A stretch of 64,000 bases of DNA from Haliotis asinina (Eukaryota; Mollusca; Gastropoda; Lepetellida; Haliotidae), in assembly GCF_037392515.1 (NCBI RefSeq), contig NC_090285.1:7508501-7572500 (forward strand), given 5' to 3'. Under the pieces are notes generated by a model. It was not told the origin of the DNA and searched no databases. It saw only the letters and a list, made by a program, of their open reading frames with translations. Below are positions 33,493-43,662 of this stretch, piece after piece; the stretch's first letter is position 1; each line of letters opens with the position of its first letter. Position numbers and translations under genes: made by a program.

Positions 33493-33810
33493 GTGGTGTA
33501 GCGGCTAGCAAGGTGACCTCTCATGCCAAAGGCCCGGGCTTGAATCCCGGTGGAGACACCAAAACATTGTAACCTGGTTCTCATACTGTGTTGTGCCCTT
33601 GGGCACTCAGTCCACCCAGCTGTGTAAACTGGGTACATGGGTACCTGAGAAGCGGATGTTAGGACCCATACGGTCGCGCTTAGCAGCAGCCTTTGAAGTG
33701 CATTTCCGTTAGGGTGATAACGGAACAGCAGAGAACAGCATCGCTTTGAATTCTGGGCGCAAAACATAGCATTATTATCATTATTTTTAATCTGGTTTTG
33801 ATTAATCGCA
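33493..33810 (+). mobile_element. SINE-C (tRNA head plus conserved central block)
   Basis: A tRNA-like head with A-box region GGTGTAGCGGCTAGCAAGG and B-box region GGGCTTGAATCCCGG (33501-33555) is followed by CCCTTGGGCACTCAGTCCAC and CTGGGTACATGGGTACCTGA, a block of the kind shared by SINEs across distant marine animals. The 3' part runs through GGGTGATAACGGAAC and TTCTGGGCGC to an (ATT)-rich end. A long minus-strand open frame over this region is a by-product. Confidence 0.75.
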
Positions 33811-34480
33811 ACCCCTGCAGTTAAACCTTGACGCGGCTTCCTCTTCGATGTCTCCATGGCAGTGTCCATACTTCTGAAAGAAATGGTACTCTAGTACCAT
33901 CCACTACATTTTCTTTCAACACAGTCACGTACACATGCATGTGGGTTACAGTGTCACGGAATCCCAAAAAGGAAATTAATTCTTCTGACATTTCTGCCAG
34001 AGAAGAACTTGAAAAGACTCTAGGTGTTTGTCAAGTAAAGAACATATACCCTGCAGAAAACAATTGCCATATTTCGACATTATTACAAACTGTGAAGATC
34101 AGAAAAGCCGCGAGGTTTAAGTCATCTTCCGTGACATATATGTGACAATACTGCAAAGCTTTCTAAAAACCAAGGTCTTTCTGAACCCCGTGATGATGAA
34201 AAGACGCGTCTAATCTGATGATATAAGCTGTCATCTCGCTTGATATGCTGATGGCGAGAGACTTTGCGTTGATACCGCGTTGGAAGGGAAAGACATCACA
34301 AGCCGCCTCAACTTAGGACTGATTGCGTGAGGAAACGGCATAAAATACAGACAGAACTATTAAGTTCAAGATACTCTAGTCAGTTGTTTAGGAATCTTCC
34401 GACTACCGGAAGTTGCTGAATCTGCATCTCAGCTGCACTGTGTTCTACATAGAATTGCGAACGTAATTACCTATACCGAA
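33811..34480. other. Unassigned sequence
   Basis: Frame 33828-34145 is open but unrecognised. Nothing else identified. Confidence 0.35.
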
Positions 34481-34578
34481 CCCATCAACGTTCTAATTGG
34501 CATAATTAGCCAGGTACTGACCCCGTGACCCACATCTGCCGCTCTAGTTTGCCCGTGCAGCCCAAGTGCACGCTGTGC

Positions 34579-34620
34579 TATAAATAGACTACCAGTCTGC
34601 GGCGTGGCAAAGGTCCGATG
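34579..34620 (+). promoter_or_regulatory. Candidate TATA-box core promoter
   Basis: TATAAATAG at 34579-34587 sits about 30 bp upstream of GTCTGCGGCGTGG and 31 bp before an ATG at 34618. The 80 bp upstream are more GC-rich than the surroundings. The short 85-codon frame from that ATG has no recognised domain, so transcription here is a guess from motif and spacing. Confidence 0.3.
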
Positions 34621-35224
34621 GCTTATCGTTACGTGCTTTCTTGCTACTTACATGAAGTGGTCTCAAGAACAAAACAAACCAGCTTTCATCATACAGCTCG
34701 TCATATATTTGGCACAAACATGAAATGTTTTCATGGAATAAAAATATTCATGCTTAAACCTGAAAACCTTTCCCCGCCCCGTGTTTCTTTTCATTTGAAA
34801 TTAACCTTGCGCTATTCGACACACAAAACAATGGTATATGTTTTTAACAAGATGTTTACACTGTTATTATGGTGAAATGATGTTAACATCCTCACCAGAT
34901 GGGGAGAGACGCTGGGCGAGTAATCAACTTTACCTTGAAGTTGTTTTCCCCGTGCTTCCTGCTACGGTAACTGAGCCGCAGACCGCGAGCAGAGAGCAAG
35001 ACTGCGGATGTTAGGTTTTGGGATTGTATGAAGTTCAAATCCATTCCGGCTTTACCAGGCTTACCACTCTCTGACTAGAACTGCAATACAGACAGGTGAA
35101 TTGGCGTATGAGTGAATTCTTATTTGTTTATAGTTTAACTGAAGTTAACGTGATTTTGATACATAGAAAAAGAAATTCCGCTAACTCAGTGACCAATATG
35201 TTTGTGGCCGTCTCTAAACATTAT
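34621..35224. other. Unassigned sequence
   Basis: The 85-codon frame at 34618-34875 is not supported by homology. An ACAGACAG/GTGAAT possible donor lies near 35096. Nothing else identified. Confidence 0.3.
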
Positions 35225-35231
35225 GTTTGTT

Positions 35232-35310
35232 TGTGTGTTTGCCTATTGTTTAACGTCGCACTAAGCAGTATTCGTGCTGCTAGACGGAGATCTGTAAACC
35301 CTCGGGTTTG
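35232..35310 (-). mobile_element. SINE-B fragment
   Basis: GCCTATTGTTTAACGTCGCA, CTAAGCAGTATTCGTGCTGC and GGAGATCTGTAAA correspond to the 3' end of a diverged SINE-B. Confidence 0.5.
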
Positions 35311-35314
35311 GATC

Positions 35315-35392
35315 ATTCGTAACTACTCGTGTCATTCCGGCAAGCCCGATGGCATTCGTAACCACTCGTGTCATTCCGGCAAGCCGGATGGC
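35315..35392. repeat. 39-bp tandem duplication
   Basis: 35315-35353 and 35354-35392 differ at two positions (ACTACTC/ACCACTC and CCCGAT/CCGGAT). A related single copy lies near 14582. Confidence 0.9.
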
Positions 35393-35544
35393 GTCTCGTA
35401 CTCCTCTCGTGGCCATGTTTACGACTAGATCCTGTATAAGCGCAAACGGGAATGGAGATGAAAACAGTCTAGTAGCATTATCAAGGAAAGATAACTCTGA
35501 ATTTCCAAACATGTCTTTAAGAATATCCTGCATAGAACTTATGC

Positions 35545-35615
35545 AGGAGAAGGTGTTTAGTCACTCGTGCGATTAGGTGTCTGACTCTAAGAATTTAGGT
35601 TCGAATCCCGAGTGG
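35545..35615 (+). mobile_element. tRNA-like SINE head fragment
   Basis: TCACTCG and CGAGTGG could form an acceptor-like stem, and TTAGGTTCGAATCCCGAG holds a good B box. The D-arm is abnormal, so this is not a functional tRNA gene. AAAGTAC...GTACTTT just downstream forms a short hairpin. Confidence 0.4.
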
Positions 35616-35687
35616 TACTCAACCCAGCAAAAGTACTAGAATCGGTACTTTAAAAGTGTAATCCCACACCTAAAATATATTTCATAC

Positions 35688-36264
35688 CAGTCTAAATAAC
35701 CTTAGCCCCAGTGGTATTCGTTACACTCCTACACTGAGTCTTACAAAATCTAGTAGGAGTTCGCGTCAGGTAAGTTTTGAGCACCCTCAAATGCGAGACG
35801 ACTAACGAATTTACCCAGTCAGACAACGGCTACTGTTTAGGGTTTGGTGGGAAATACAATATACACATGTCACTGACCATGATCTCTCAGCAACCGAAAA
35901 TCCGCATATAACACTGACATATGACCTGCAGCATATATGCTTTTTGGTTTCTGTTGACATGGTTACCATTGGCAAATATTTCCGAAGCTGGCATCCTTGA
36001 ATACTGCCCAATTCAAGACGCTATTTTCAGCGACTGTTTATTCACTGTTGTGGTGTGCTCTATGTGTATCACCCGGAAGCGATTTTAGGGAAAACATCAT
36101 TCGGAACCGTTCGGGTACAAACCTTTGCGTGGGTGAAAGTTCAAAAGGTATGTGCGAATGTCAATGTCAATCTCAAAGGTTACCTGACGCGACCTCCTAC
36201 TAGGGTTTGTCAGACCCAGTGTATGAGTGTAACGAATAACACTGAAGCTAAGTTTATTAGACTA
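35688..36264. mobile_element. Mutator-like non-autonomous element, copy 1
   Basis: Left end CAGTCTAAATAACCTTAG and right end (reverse strand) TAGTCTAATAAACTTAG begin inverted repeats that stay alignable for about 60 bp (shared TATTCGTTACACTC and ACACTG-GTCT). Interior blocks such as GACATGGTTACCATT, CACCCGGAAGCGA, GGAACCGTTCGGGTAC and GTTCAAAAGGTATGTG are shared with 44762-45464. No coding frame. No target duplication evident at this copy. Confidence 0.8.
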
Positions 36265-36768
36265 GATGGAGTACTTCATAAGTGAATTGAGTATTCTTAG
36301 ACAGTCGGTTCCTTGCTAAGAAAAAGTAAAGCTCGTTGTATATTTCGTTGCATCACGGGAATACAGTACAAAACTCCGAACATTGCTAAGCAGTGAAACC
36401 CTGTTTGTGTGCTACAATGCACAATCTATGCTAGTATGGGCGTTAATTCAAGAAACTGGAGGAATTCCAGCCGTTCGTGCTGGTTAGAGAATTTGGCATG
36501 TGATTTTAAAACCTCCTTTGAAGAATCTAACAAAATTAACCCTTTAAGCAACGCCATGAACACTACCAGAACCATACAGTAAGTACAGAATTAACTATAC
36601 CCGTGAAATTGGCTACATCGTATGAAATCTTGTTCAGTTTACGTCAACGAAACGTACTGCCGTTTACTAATCCTTTTAATCCGCTGTCACAAAAAGCATA
36701 AGAGCTTACAAGATCCAGTATGTTTGACGTTTCAGACAGTACAAAAAGTTTTATACATCTTTCAACTA
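36265..36768. other. Unassigned sequence
   Basis: Nothing identified. Confidence 0.35.
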
Positions 36769-36827
36769 TGTGTATGTGTGTGTGCGTGCGTGTGCGTGTG
36801 CGTGTGCGTGTGCGTGTGCGTGTGTGC
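36769..36827. repeat. (GT)n/(GCGT)n microsatellite
   Basis: About 59 bp of TGTG and TGCG units; alternating purine-pyrimidine. Confidence 0.93.
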
Positions 36828-37061
36828 AACCAATCAAAGTACTAAAAATTGGTAATAAAAGAAAGAGATGCACTACTTTGTCCCACCTGTCTACGCGATG
36901 CATTCCGCTGTGGCGAGTTACAGTACGTGAACTGAGTAAGCTAAAAACTAGGATCGTGGATCTGAATCCCGGTTGGGGCAGACAAATATCAGCACTGTAC
37001 CTGCATGCGTGTATTCAGTAGATGTGTTTAAAGTCGGAGACCTGAATCGCACACCGAGATG

Positions 37062-37222
37062 GCAGGATGGCCTAGTGGTTCGCTTGTCACACCGAAGGCC
37101 CGGGTTCGATTGCCTACATGGGTACAGTGTGTGAAGCCCATTTCTGGTATCCCGCGTGTGCCGCGCCGTGATATTGATGGACTACTGCCAAAGGTGACGT
37201 AAACCTGAACTCACTCACTCAA
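37062..37222 (+). mobile_element. SINE-A, near full length
   Basis: A box GGATGGCCTAGTGGTTCGC, CTTGTCACACCGAAGGCCCG, GGTTCGATTGCC (B box), AGTGTGTGAAGCCCATTTCT, CCGTGATATTGATGGACTAC and a CTGAACTCACTCACTC tail. Confidence 0.9.
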
Positions 37223-37821
37223 ATACATCTGCCTGCAGCAATATTAAGATGAGTCGATGCGATATAACTCAGCTCACACACCGCAGTTGTCCCCTACATG
37301 CAGCTTTGTGATGTATGTAAATCAGTTCAGCACTCATTCAGCAATCCCGACATCTGTAAACGGGGTTTTTGGCACTGACATAATTATATTCCAGTTTTAA
37401 GCATGGCTACGGCGTCAGCTATGTTGCAAATGTCATTTGGGCAATTTCTCAGTCAAAGGTGATTATACACCTTTCCGACATGTCCTCTGAAACCAGTGTT
37501 TAGGAAGATAGCATTTAAGAGAAATTAGTCTTGAAAAACTGGTCGCCCGATTTCCAAAGCGATATTATACTGACAAATGTCATTTTGGCCCCAAATCGGA
37601 TAACCTGCATATGTTTCGTTTTTAAAGGTTCAACAGCTCGGCACAAATAAACTATATCTCAAGAGTGAGTGAGTACAGTCAGCACCAAAAGAGGATGGTC
37701 AGGAGGATGGTCAGGCACAACCTTTTTCAAGCATTGTCATGGTCTCCTGAGAACGTGCCGGCACAGGTAAAAAGAACGCGTTAAAGAAATACAAAACGAT
37801 CTCATGTCAATAGGTTGTTTC
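37223..37821. other. Unassigned sequence
   Basis: A short GAGGATGGTCAG duplication at about 37690-37713. Otherwise nothing identified. Confidence 0.35.
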
Positions 37822-37998
37822 TAATCTAGTCCCTGAACCACAATATTTCCTCTACAGCCTAGCCCTTCCTGCAATGCTAAAGCCCTAAATGAAACAAGTC
37901 TAGATCTCCCCGAATCTCCAAACTCACTGGGGGTCCTATTCAGTGGAATTATTTGTTACTATTAAAATTACTTATATTCAGGGACTAAGCGTACAGTC
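37822..37998 (+). mobile_element. MITE-2 copy
   Basis: Left end CTAGTCCCTGAACCACAATA; interior CCTTCCTGCAATGCTAAAGC and GAAACAAGTCTAGATCTCCC; right end TATATTCAGGGACTAAGCGT. Directly adjoins SINE-D. Confidence 0.88.
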
Positions 37999-37999
37999 C

Positions 38000-38136
38000 T
38001 TGTACCCATTAATGCCTCTCCCCAGGCAGGGACCAACAAGTAGCATATTTTAATGTCTTGGTATTACGTGGCCGCGGATCAAACCCGCGACCTTCCGCTC
38101 TCCGGGCGGAAGCTCTATCCACTACACCACGGAAAC
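38000..38136 (-). mobile_element. SINE-D, tRNA-derived
   Basis: On the minus strand the head reads TTTCCGTGGTGTAGTGGATA (perfect A-box match TGGTGTAGTGG), a 7-bp anticodon-like hairpin CTTCCGC/GCGGAAG and a near B box GGGTTTGATCC. CGTGG and CCACG form an acceptor-like stem. The loop lacks T33 and the T-stem is out of register, so it is tRNA-like rather than a tRNA gene. The tail runs through CTGCCTGGGGAGAGGCATTA. Confidence 0.7.
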
Positions 38137-38857
38137 TGAAGTGAAATTACCTTCGACACCAATGGGATTCTCCGCCAATCTGAAGCGGCCAAATTAGTCC
38201 GCTTTGATGGACGTGGCTTAATTTATAGCATTCATTTGAACAATCTTGAATTCCAATTACACAACGAAAATGTAGACATGATGATAATGAATTGGGCTAA
38301 AAACCTCAAGAATATATTACTGGACCACACAACTAATTATTGCCTAGTTTCTTGCTCCTGATCTCATCTGTTTAGTACGTCGGGGTCTGCTCACAGCATA
38401 AGCAACTAGATTTTATAGAAAATATCTAGTGTCGCTACATTTCTTTCATCTGTTGAACACGCGACCACCTGAAGCAGCGCAGCGGGTGGCCAGACGTCCT
38501 GTCGCCAGGTGGCGCTGTGAGGAACATTCTCCAACACCAGAAGTATATGTTCCCCGGAGCAGTCTGTTTGTTATCTTTACCAAAATACACCGAAATGTTT
38601 GCATCAAACATATCAACTATTATATCATTACACATCTCTACGAGTAGATATGCAAGAGGAATCAACCAGGTGCACAGTGGAATAATACCAGATGAGTCAT
38701 TGAAATGAATCTGCCCAGATTAATATGGCCTCTACTCGTTGTGTTATTTCTGGTATATGTCCATCGCTTACTCGATATGTACATGTGAAACCTCCAATCC
38801 TGATGTCAGTCCTAATACATATAAGACCTCTAGTCATGGTGCTATTTCTGGTATATG
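38137..38857. other. Unassigned sequence
   Basis: A local direct repeat ATTTCTGGTATATGT occurs at about 38744 and 38847. Otherwise nothing identified. Confidence 0.35.
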
Positions 38858-39056
38858 TGAGTAAGTTTAGTTTTACGCCGCACTCAGCGATATTCCAGCT
38901 GTATGGCGGCAGTCTGTAGATAATCGAATCTAAACCAGACAATCCAGTGATTGGCAGCATGAGCATCGATCAGCGCAATTGGAACCGATGACATACGTCA
39001 AACAAGTCAGCGAGCCTGACCACTCGGTTCCGTTAGTCGCCTCACAAATAAGACCC
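38858..39056 (-). mobile_element. SINE-B
   Basis: GTGAGTAAGTTTAGTTTTAC, GCCGCACTCAGCGATATTCC, TGTAGATAATCGAATCTAAA, GCAGCATGAGCATCGATCAG, TGACATACGTCAAACAAGTC and CCTGACCACTCGGTTCCGTT. The far 5' head is missing. Confidence 0.88.
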
Positions 39057-40980
39057 GTACTCGTGGCGTATGTATAACGGTTGGCCTGGAACGCGCTCAT
39101 GGCCTAAATTTCAAATTCCAGTGTCCACGTTAACGACTGCTACGTTTTCTACAGTCTGGAAATCCGATCATTATAATGGAACTACAGTGATATAGACTTT
39201 TCAGATATGATCTTGCATCGTACTACTGGATGCATTTGCTTGGACTTAAGACAGTCCACTATGAAGAAATCTTCAACAAAATAGAACACGGAGGCCCTTG
39301 CCTTGTTTGGTGGAGGTGTGAATTGCCTCACTGTTTTGAATGTTGCACGTAGTCAGGTTGGAAAAGGTGAACACTGTTTTCATCCATACAATTCGTTGCA
39401 AGAACCTTTCTAGATCAGCCTGCAACAGAGCTGTATTATTATGAGACATGTTGTAACTGAAGAAGTATTTTATCATATGTCAAAGTTTTCTAACCTAAGA
39501 ACTGAAACTTTCTTCGTTGCCAAAAATGTATGTAATAACAGACTGTACTCTCTCCAGTGAAACGTCATTCTTCAGTCAGTCATCACCACTTCTGTGGATC
39601 ATTTATTTCTGTTCGAGAAGACTAGACCAGTGTTCCGGGAGTCTTTAAGGCTCTTCCCGCCACCAGACAGCTCAGCGCCCTCTCTTTTCTTTGGAATAAT
39701 ACAGGGCATAGACGGCCATAGCTTCATAGACGGCCTCTGGAGTTTAGTCTTTCTGCAAATCTGATCTCAGATTTGTCCAGAGGTCACAGGCCTCTGTTTA
39801 TTCTACCAATTTGTGACAAAGAGACGATTTGGTTTTTTGACTCTAGACGTTGTCAGATGACCCTCCTACCTGTGGCTGTGTGCGCTTGTGCAGAGGCTTA
39901 ATTCGAAATTGACATATTGTTTTCGGTTTCAAAAACTAAATGATGATCGCTGTCGTATCACTGGACTTTCTGGCCCAGGAGTACTGCTGTTCAGTGTTCT
40001 GCAACATAAACCTTCTTCTCAATGCAAAGTGTATGTCTGTTTTCGGAAAAAGGTGTTGTCACTCGACCGGGTTTTGACGGATATAACCGGATAATTCCGC
40101 TGAAGTTTCGCATAGCGAAGTGCACACTTATTACACGGCCGCTGTCAAATCCGATAGTAGTTATATTTGTTTGTATAGAAACAATGCAATAGACTGCAAT
40201 ATGGAAGTTGTGCTACCGACGTGTCATCATTATAAACTCATTCCACGCTTTTTAGTCATGTAGATAGGAGGGCCTGGTATCGTAAAGCTGAATGTGCACG
40301 TAGTGTGATCATTGGTTCACAGTGCTCTACATAAAGTATTTATTAAACCGCGGGTGTTTGGGGAATTGGGAAATTGGCTTGGCTAGAGAGTTCCACAATA
40401 CAAACACCTACTCAACACTAAACCTGAGTAAATAAACAACGAGTTTATTACAAATTCACGGCATCATTTGAGTACATAATCAGACAATAATAGAGTGGTT
40501 TACAAGTAATTATTAAAGCATGTTCATAATGTAATCAGGTGGAACACTTGTGGAATCGTTCCTCTATAAACCACAACGTTATGCAATAGAGCAATCTCTA
40601 CACATCACCCCATGGGGTGTAGATACAATCTAGTCTACAGTATTATCAAACATCACCATGGTTCTGCTAGCTTAAGAACTACTGAACGTGGATTACGGAA
40701 GACTGGCTCCAGACTATGACAGATGTTCGTTGTCAGTTTGACCCCTGCCAGGTTTAAGAATGATTAACATGGACAGTTCGTGTGTAATATTTCCAGTTTT
40801 CAATAATATGTTATGTCACCCAACTGTCATAAAATATTTGTTAAACTTTGACCGTTTCCTTGATGATAGCATATACATGTACACTGTCGCCGCCAGTTTG
40901 AACTATACACACTCTCGTTCAGTACAAACTGGCATCATAAATAACCCAGACAATTATAACAACCCAATTACTTGACAAAA
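39057..40980. other. Unassigned sequence
   Basis: No gene, SINE or MITE identified in about 1.9 kb. Short frames (39273-39476, 39888-40094) are unsupported. Confidence 0.35.
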
Positions 40981-40991
40981 TCAACCGTGGT

Positions 40992-41173
40992 GAGTGAGTG
41001 AGTGAGTGAGTGAGTGAGTTTAGTTTTAGGTCGCTTTTTACCAATATTCCAGCAATATCACATCGAAGGACACCAGAAAATGGGCTTCACACATTGTGCC
41101 CATGTGGGGAATCGAACCCGGGTCTTCGGCGTGACGAGCGAACGCTTTAACCACTAGGCTACACCACCACCCC
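40992..41173 (-). mobile_element. SINE-A with 11-bp target duplication
   Basis: Complete copy: (GAGT)n tail of about 28 bp, TTTAGTTTTAGGTCGC, AATATTCCAGCAATATCACA, GGGCTTCACACATTGTGCCC, GGGAATCGAACCCGGGTC, AACGCTTTAACCACTAGGCT. Flanked by perfect TCAACCGTGGT at 40981-40991 and 41174-41184, the signature of retrotransposition. Among the youngest copies in the window. Confidence 0.95.
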
Positions 41174-41184
41174 TCAACCGTGGT

Positions 41185-41831
41185 GCCCTGGTTCTATGTA
41201 CAAAGCCCCAAACAAATGGAGCCTGCAGAAATCAGGTCACTTAAAATGGACCCCTAGTCATCAGCAGATAATCGAGACTGGTCATTCTCTGGCATTGACT
41301 TTTATCTTTCACATATACTTTTTCGTCTGTTGCTCAAGTTTGCTTCAACACACATACCTATTTTCAGAGTATAGGTTACAAGAAACATTACAAGAAAGTC
41401 GAATAATCAGATGTATTTAAAGCTTGCTATTTTAAAGATGTTTATATATAATCAGGTATTTCTAAGCCGTACAGACATTATTCAGAGATCATGCAAATTA
41501 TTTACACAAGAGGAACCCATAAACTCAAGGATCTTCCAGGCCTTCTGCACTCTGCTTATCTTGGCCATGATTGGCTTTCCAGCAACAACCGGGGATTCAT
41601 ATACATCTGAACTTTTAATGGGAAGGCATGGCATGTACACGACTAAGTTAATCTTGAAGGATATCTAGAGCGAAATTCGTACGGCATATATTGATAAAAT
41701 TACGAGGATGGAGAGTTTAAAGAAATTAAGTCATTAAAAATACATTTACACTGTGGAGTGGTTCTAGCGGACTTGGTAGCATTCCAAAGATTGAAGACCC
41801 AGTGTGGTTCATGATTAAGGCTTCAGTCAAC
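41185..41831. other. Unassigned sequence
   Basis: Two overlapping open frames (41196-41420, 41411-41668) have no recognised domain. Nothing identified. Confidence 0.35.
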
Positions 41832-41861
41832 TATACACCTGGAAATTAATCAAGCAACACC
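41832..41861. repeat. Tc1 element terminal inverted repeat (3' end of gene)
   Basis: TATACACCT followed by GGAAATTAATCAAGCAACAC; pairs with 43422-43451. Confidence 0.88.
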
Positions 41862-42155
41862 CCAATTTTTTCTATTGGAGCAACTTTGAAGTGTTCTGAC
41901 AATCAAAATATGCCGGGTTGATATAGTTTGACACTTTTTTATTCAACAGACGATCTCTGACAAACAACTTAAAGGGAAAAAGTATCAAGACTTTGCTTTA
42001 TTGCAACGAAATCCAAATTCTTAAAACTGTCTTAAATTCATGAAAAAATGGACACAATTTACTATTCATCCACAGACGTTGTTGTCAGGTGTATTAACAC
42101 AAATGTCACATGGAAAGAAAGAACAGTCATCTGAGAGTCTGCACACCGACTTTCA

Positions 42156-43181
42156 TCAATATCTAGTGTGTCCTCCCTGCGCACGCACCACCGATTCCAG
42201 ACGCCTCCTCATTCCTTGGATGAGTCTCCGGATCTGATTCTGGGGGATCCTGTTCCACTCCTCATGCAGGGCAGCCGTCAATTCGTTGAGATTATGGACT
42301 GGTGGGTCTCTCTGCCTCACACGACGGCCAATAAAGTCCCACAAATGTTCAATGGGGTTGAGGTCAGGGCTCATGGCAGGCCATGGAATTCTGTCAATTG
42401 CATTTTGCCGCAAAAAATCATTTACAGCATGCGCCCTGTGAGGTCTAGCATTGTCGTCCATAAATATGGGTCTCGTTGCCAGAGGATGGTTCTCAAAATG
42501 AGGTACCACAGCCCTGTCAAGAACCTCCTGTTGGTAACGAACACCGTTAAGGTTGCCACGGATGGTAATGATATCCAACTTGCAGTTCATGGAAATGCAT
42601 CCCCATACCATAACGGAACCTCCCCCAAAGGCCACCGTCTCCTGGATGTTCCGTGGAGCCATTGCTGTGTTCCTCTGCCTCCAGACCCGAGTACGACCGT
42701 CCACCATGTGCAGCAAGAACCGGCTCTCATCTGAGAAATGGACCTTCCTCCAAGAGGCAATGTTCCAGTGCAAACGGTCATTACACCAGGCCAGTCGGGC
42801 TGCCTTATGGGCTGGAGACAGTCTGGGTCGCTTGATTGGCCTCCTTGCCCGGTATCCTGCAGCTTTCAGACGATTCCGAACAGTCCTGTTCGAGATGGGT
42901 CTCCCTGGAAGCCACTCCTGTCTCAACCGAGAGCTCGAGTCGAAGGACCTGCGCCGTACAAGTCTCAGTAAAGCTCTGTCCTCCCGGACTGTGGTCTTCC
43001 TGGGTCTACCTGGTCTAGGCAGGTCTTTAACTTCATTAGTGGCCCGGTATTTTTTCAAAAGTTTTGAAATTATGGAATGATGTCGTCCGATTTGAGTCCC
43101 GATTTGTCTTAGAGACATACCAGCATTCCTCATGCCGATTATTTGCCAACGAGTGGCCTCTGATAATTTCCTACGTGCCAT
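42156..43181 (-). CDS. Tc1-like DD34E transposase, 341 aa
   Basis: Cut-and-paste transposase that binds the element's inverted repeats and inserts at TA. I start at the Met at 43181 (MARRKLSEATRWQIIG) because family proteins begin just before the first helix-turn-helix; the frame stays open 55 codons further upstream to 43346 but that part is unlike the family. Residues about 6-48 form the first HTH, PRPGRPRK at 55-62 is the GRPR minor-groove linker and likely nuclear signal, and about 63-115 form the second HTH. The DDE domain follows: Asp151 in FSDESRF, GGGSVMVWG at 187-195, Asp243 in MDDNARPH and Glu278 in SPDLNPIEHLW, with 34 residues between the last two. Length is standard and there is no frameshift or stop. 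Overlapping open frames on the opposite strand are shadows. Confidence 0.95.
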   Translation of the reverse strand: MARRKLSEATRWQIIGMRNAGMSLRQIGTQIGRHHSIISKLLKKYRATNEVKDLPRPGRPRKTTVREDRALLRLVRRRSFDSSSRLRQEWLPGRPISNRTVRNRLKAAGYRARRPIKRPRLSPAHKAARLAWCNDRLHWNIASWRKVHFSDESRFLLHMVDGRTRVWRQRNTAMAPRNIQETVAFGGGSVMVWGCISMNCKLDIITIRGNLNGVRYQQEVLDRAVVPHFENHPLATRPIFMDDNARPHRAHAVNDFLRQNAIDRIPWPAMSPDLNPIEHLWDFIGRRVRQRDPPVHNLNELTAALHEEWNRIPQNQIRRLIQGMRRRLESVVRAQGGHTRY

Positions 43182-43421
43182 GACATTGAAATGAATGAAA
43201 AACCGAATGCAATCGACAACCTGCGCTTGTAAACACCCCAGGGAAAAAGTGCATTTTTCGAAAGTTGAGGTTAAAGCAATGCACGTGCGCTGTGCAAGCT
43301 TCACGCGCGTCATATCAACCCATGAAAAGCTCATGCTGTATGTCAATACATCAAAATTGAATAATCAATCATCAAAATTACTTCGTTAAACTTTGTTAAG
43401 TTTTTATGTGTCTTTGAATTT

Positions 43422-43451
43422 GGTGTTGCTTAATTAATTTCCATATGTATA
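43422..43451. repeat. Tc1 element terminal inverted repeat (5' end of gene)
   Basis: GGTGTTGCTTAATTAATTTCC then ATATGTATA, the inverted partner of 41832-41861. Lies about 240 bp upstream of the transposase start, so the promoter would be inside this stretch. Confidence 0.88.
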
Positions 43452-43469
43452 TATTCCACCCTTTTGATG

Positions 43470-43662
43470 TGTGGTTAGATATGAACTGTTCTGGGACAGA
43501 GAATCCAGGGGTCGATATCATGAGCAACTATTCATAACGTAAGGTAAATCAAATTTAATGAAATCAAGTCAACGACTCTGTCCGCCTGGTCTATTCATCG
43601 CCTCTTACTAGCAACGTTGGTTTCTGGGGGTTATTTCTGACCTGGATTCGTTGAACCCGTTT
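43470..43662 (-). mobile_element. SINE-B, diverged
   Basis: TGTTCTGGGACAGAGAATCC, GGGGTCGATATCATGAGCAA, GTCAACGACTCTGTCCGCCT and CATCGCCTCTTACTAGCAAC follow the SINE-B order. Confidence 0.6.

Larger units (their letters stand above)
41832..43451 (-). mobile_element. Complete Tc1-like (DD34E) transposon
   Basis: The element spans about 1.62 kb including TA at both ends (41832-41833 and 43450-43451). Terminal inverted repeats match at 27 of 30 positions (41832-41861 versus 43422-43451; core GGAAATTAAT-AAGCAACACC). A second inverted block GGGTTGATAT lies subterminally at 41915-41924 and 43312-43321, which could be inner transposase-binding sites as in IR/DR-type Tc1 elements. The transposase gene is intact, so the copy may be autonomous or very recently active. 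Confidence 0.92.

Noticed and set aside
33501..33570. tRNA gene
   Set aside because: A/B boxes are clear but the sequence continues into a SINE body and the cloverleaf is incomplete; treated as a SINE head.
33426..33869. 147-codon minus-strand frame
   Set aside because: Lies antisense over SINE-C, including its tRNA-like head; no domain.
34618..34875. Histone H3 tail-like string (RTKQT) in a short frame
   Set aside because: Five-residue coincidence; no further H3 similarity.
42168..43080. Plus-strand frames of up to 188 codons
   Set aside because: Shadows opposite the Tc1 transposase coding sequence.
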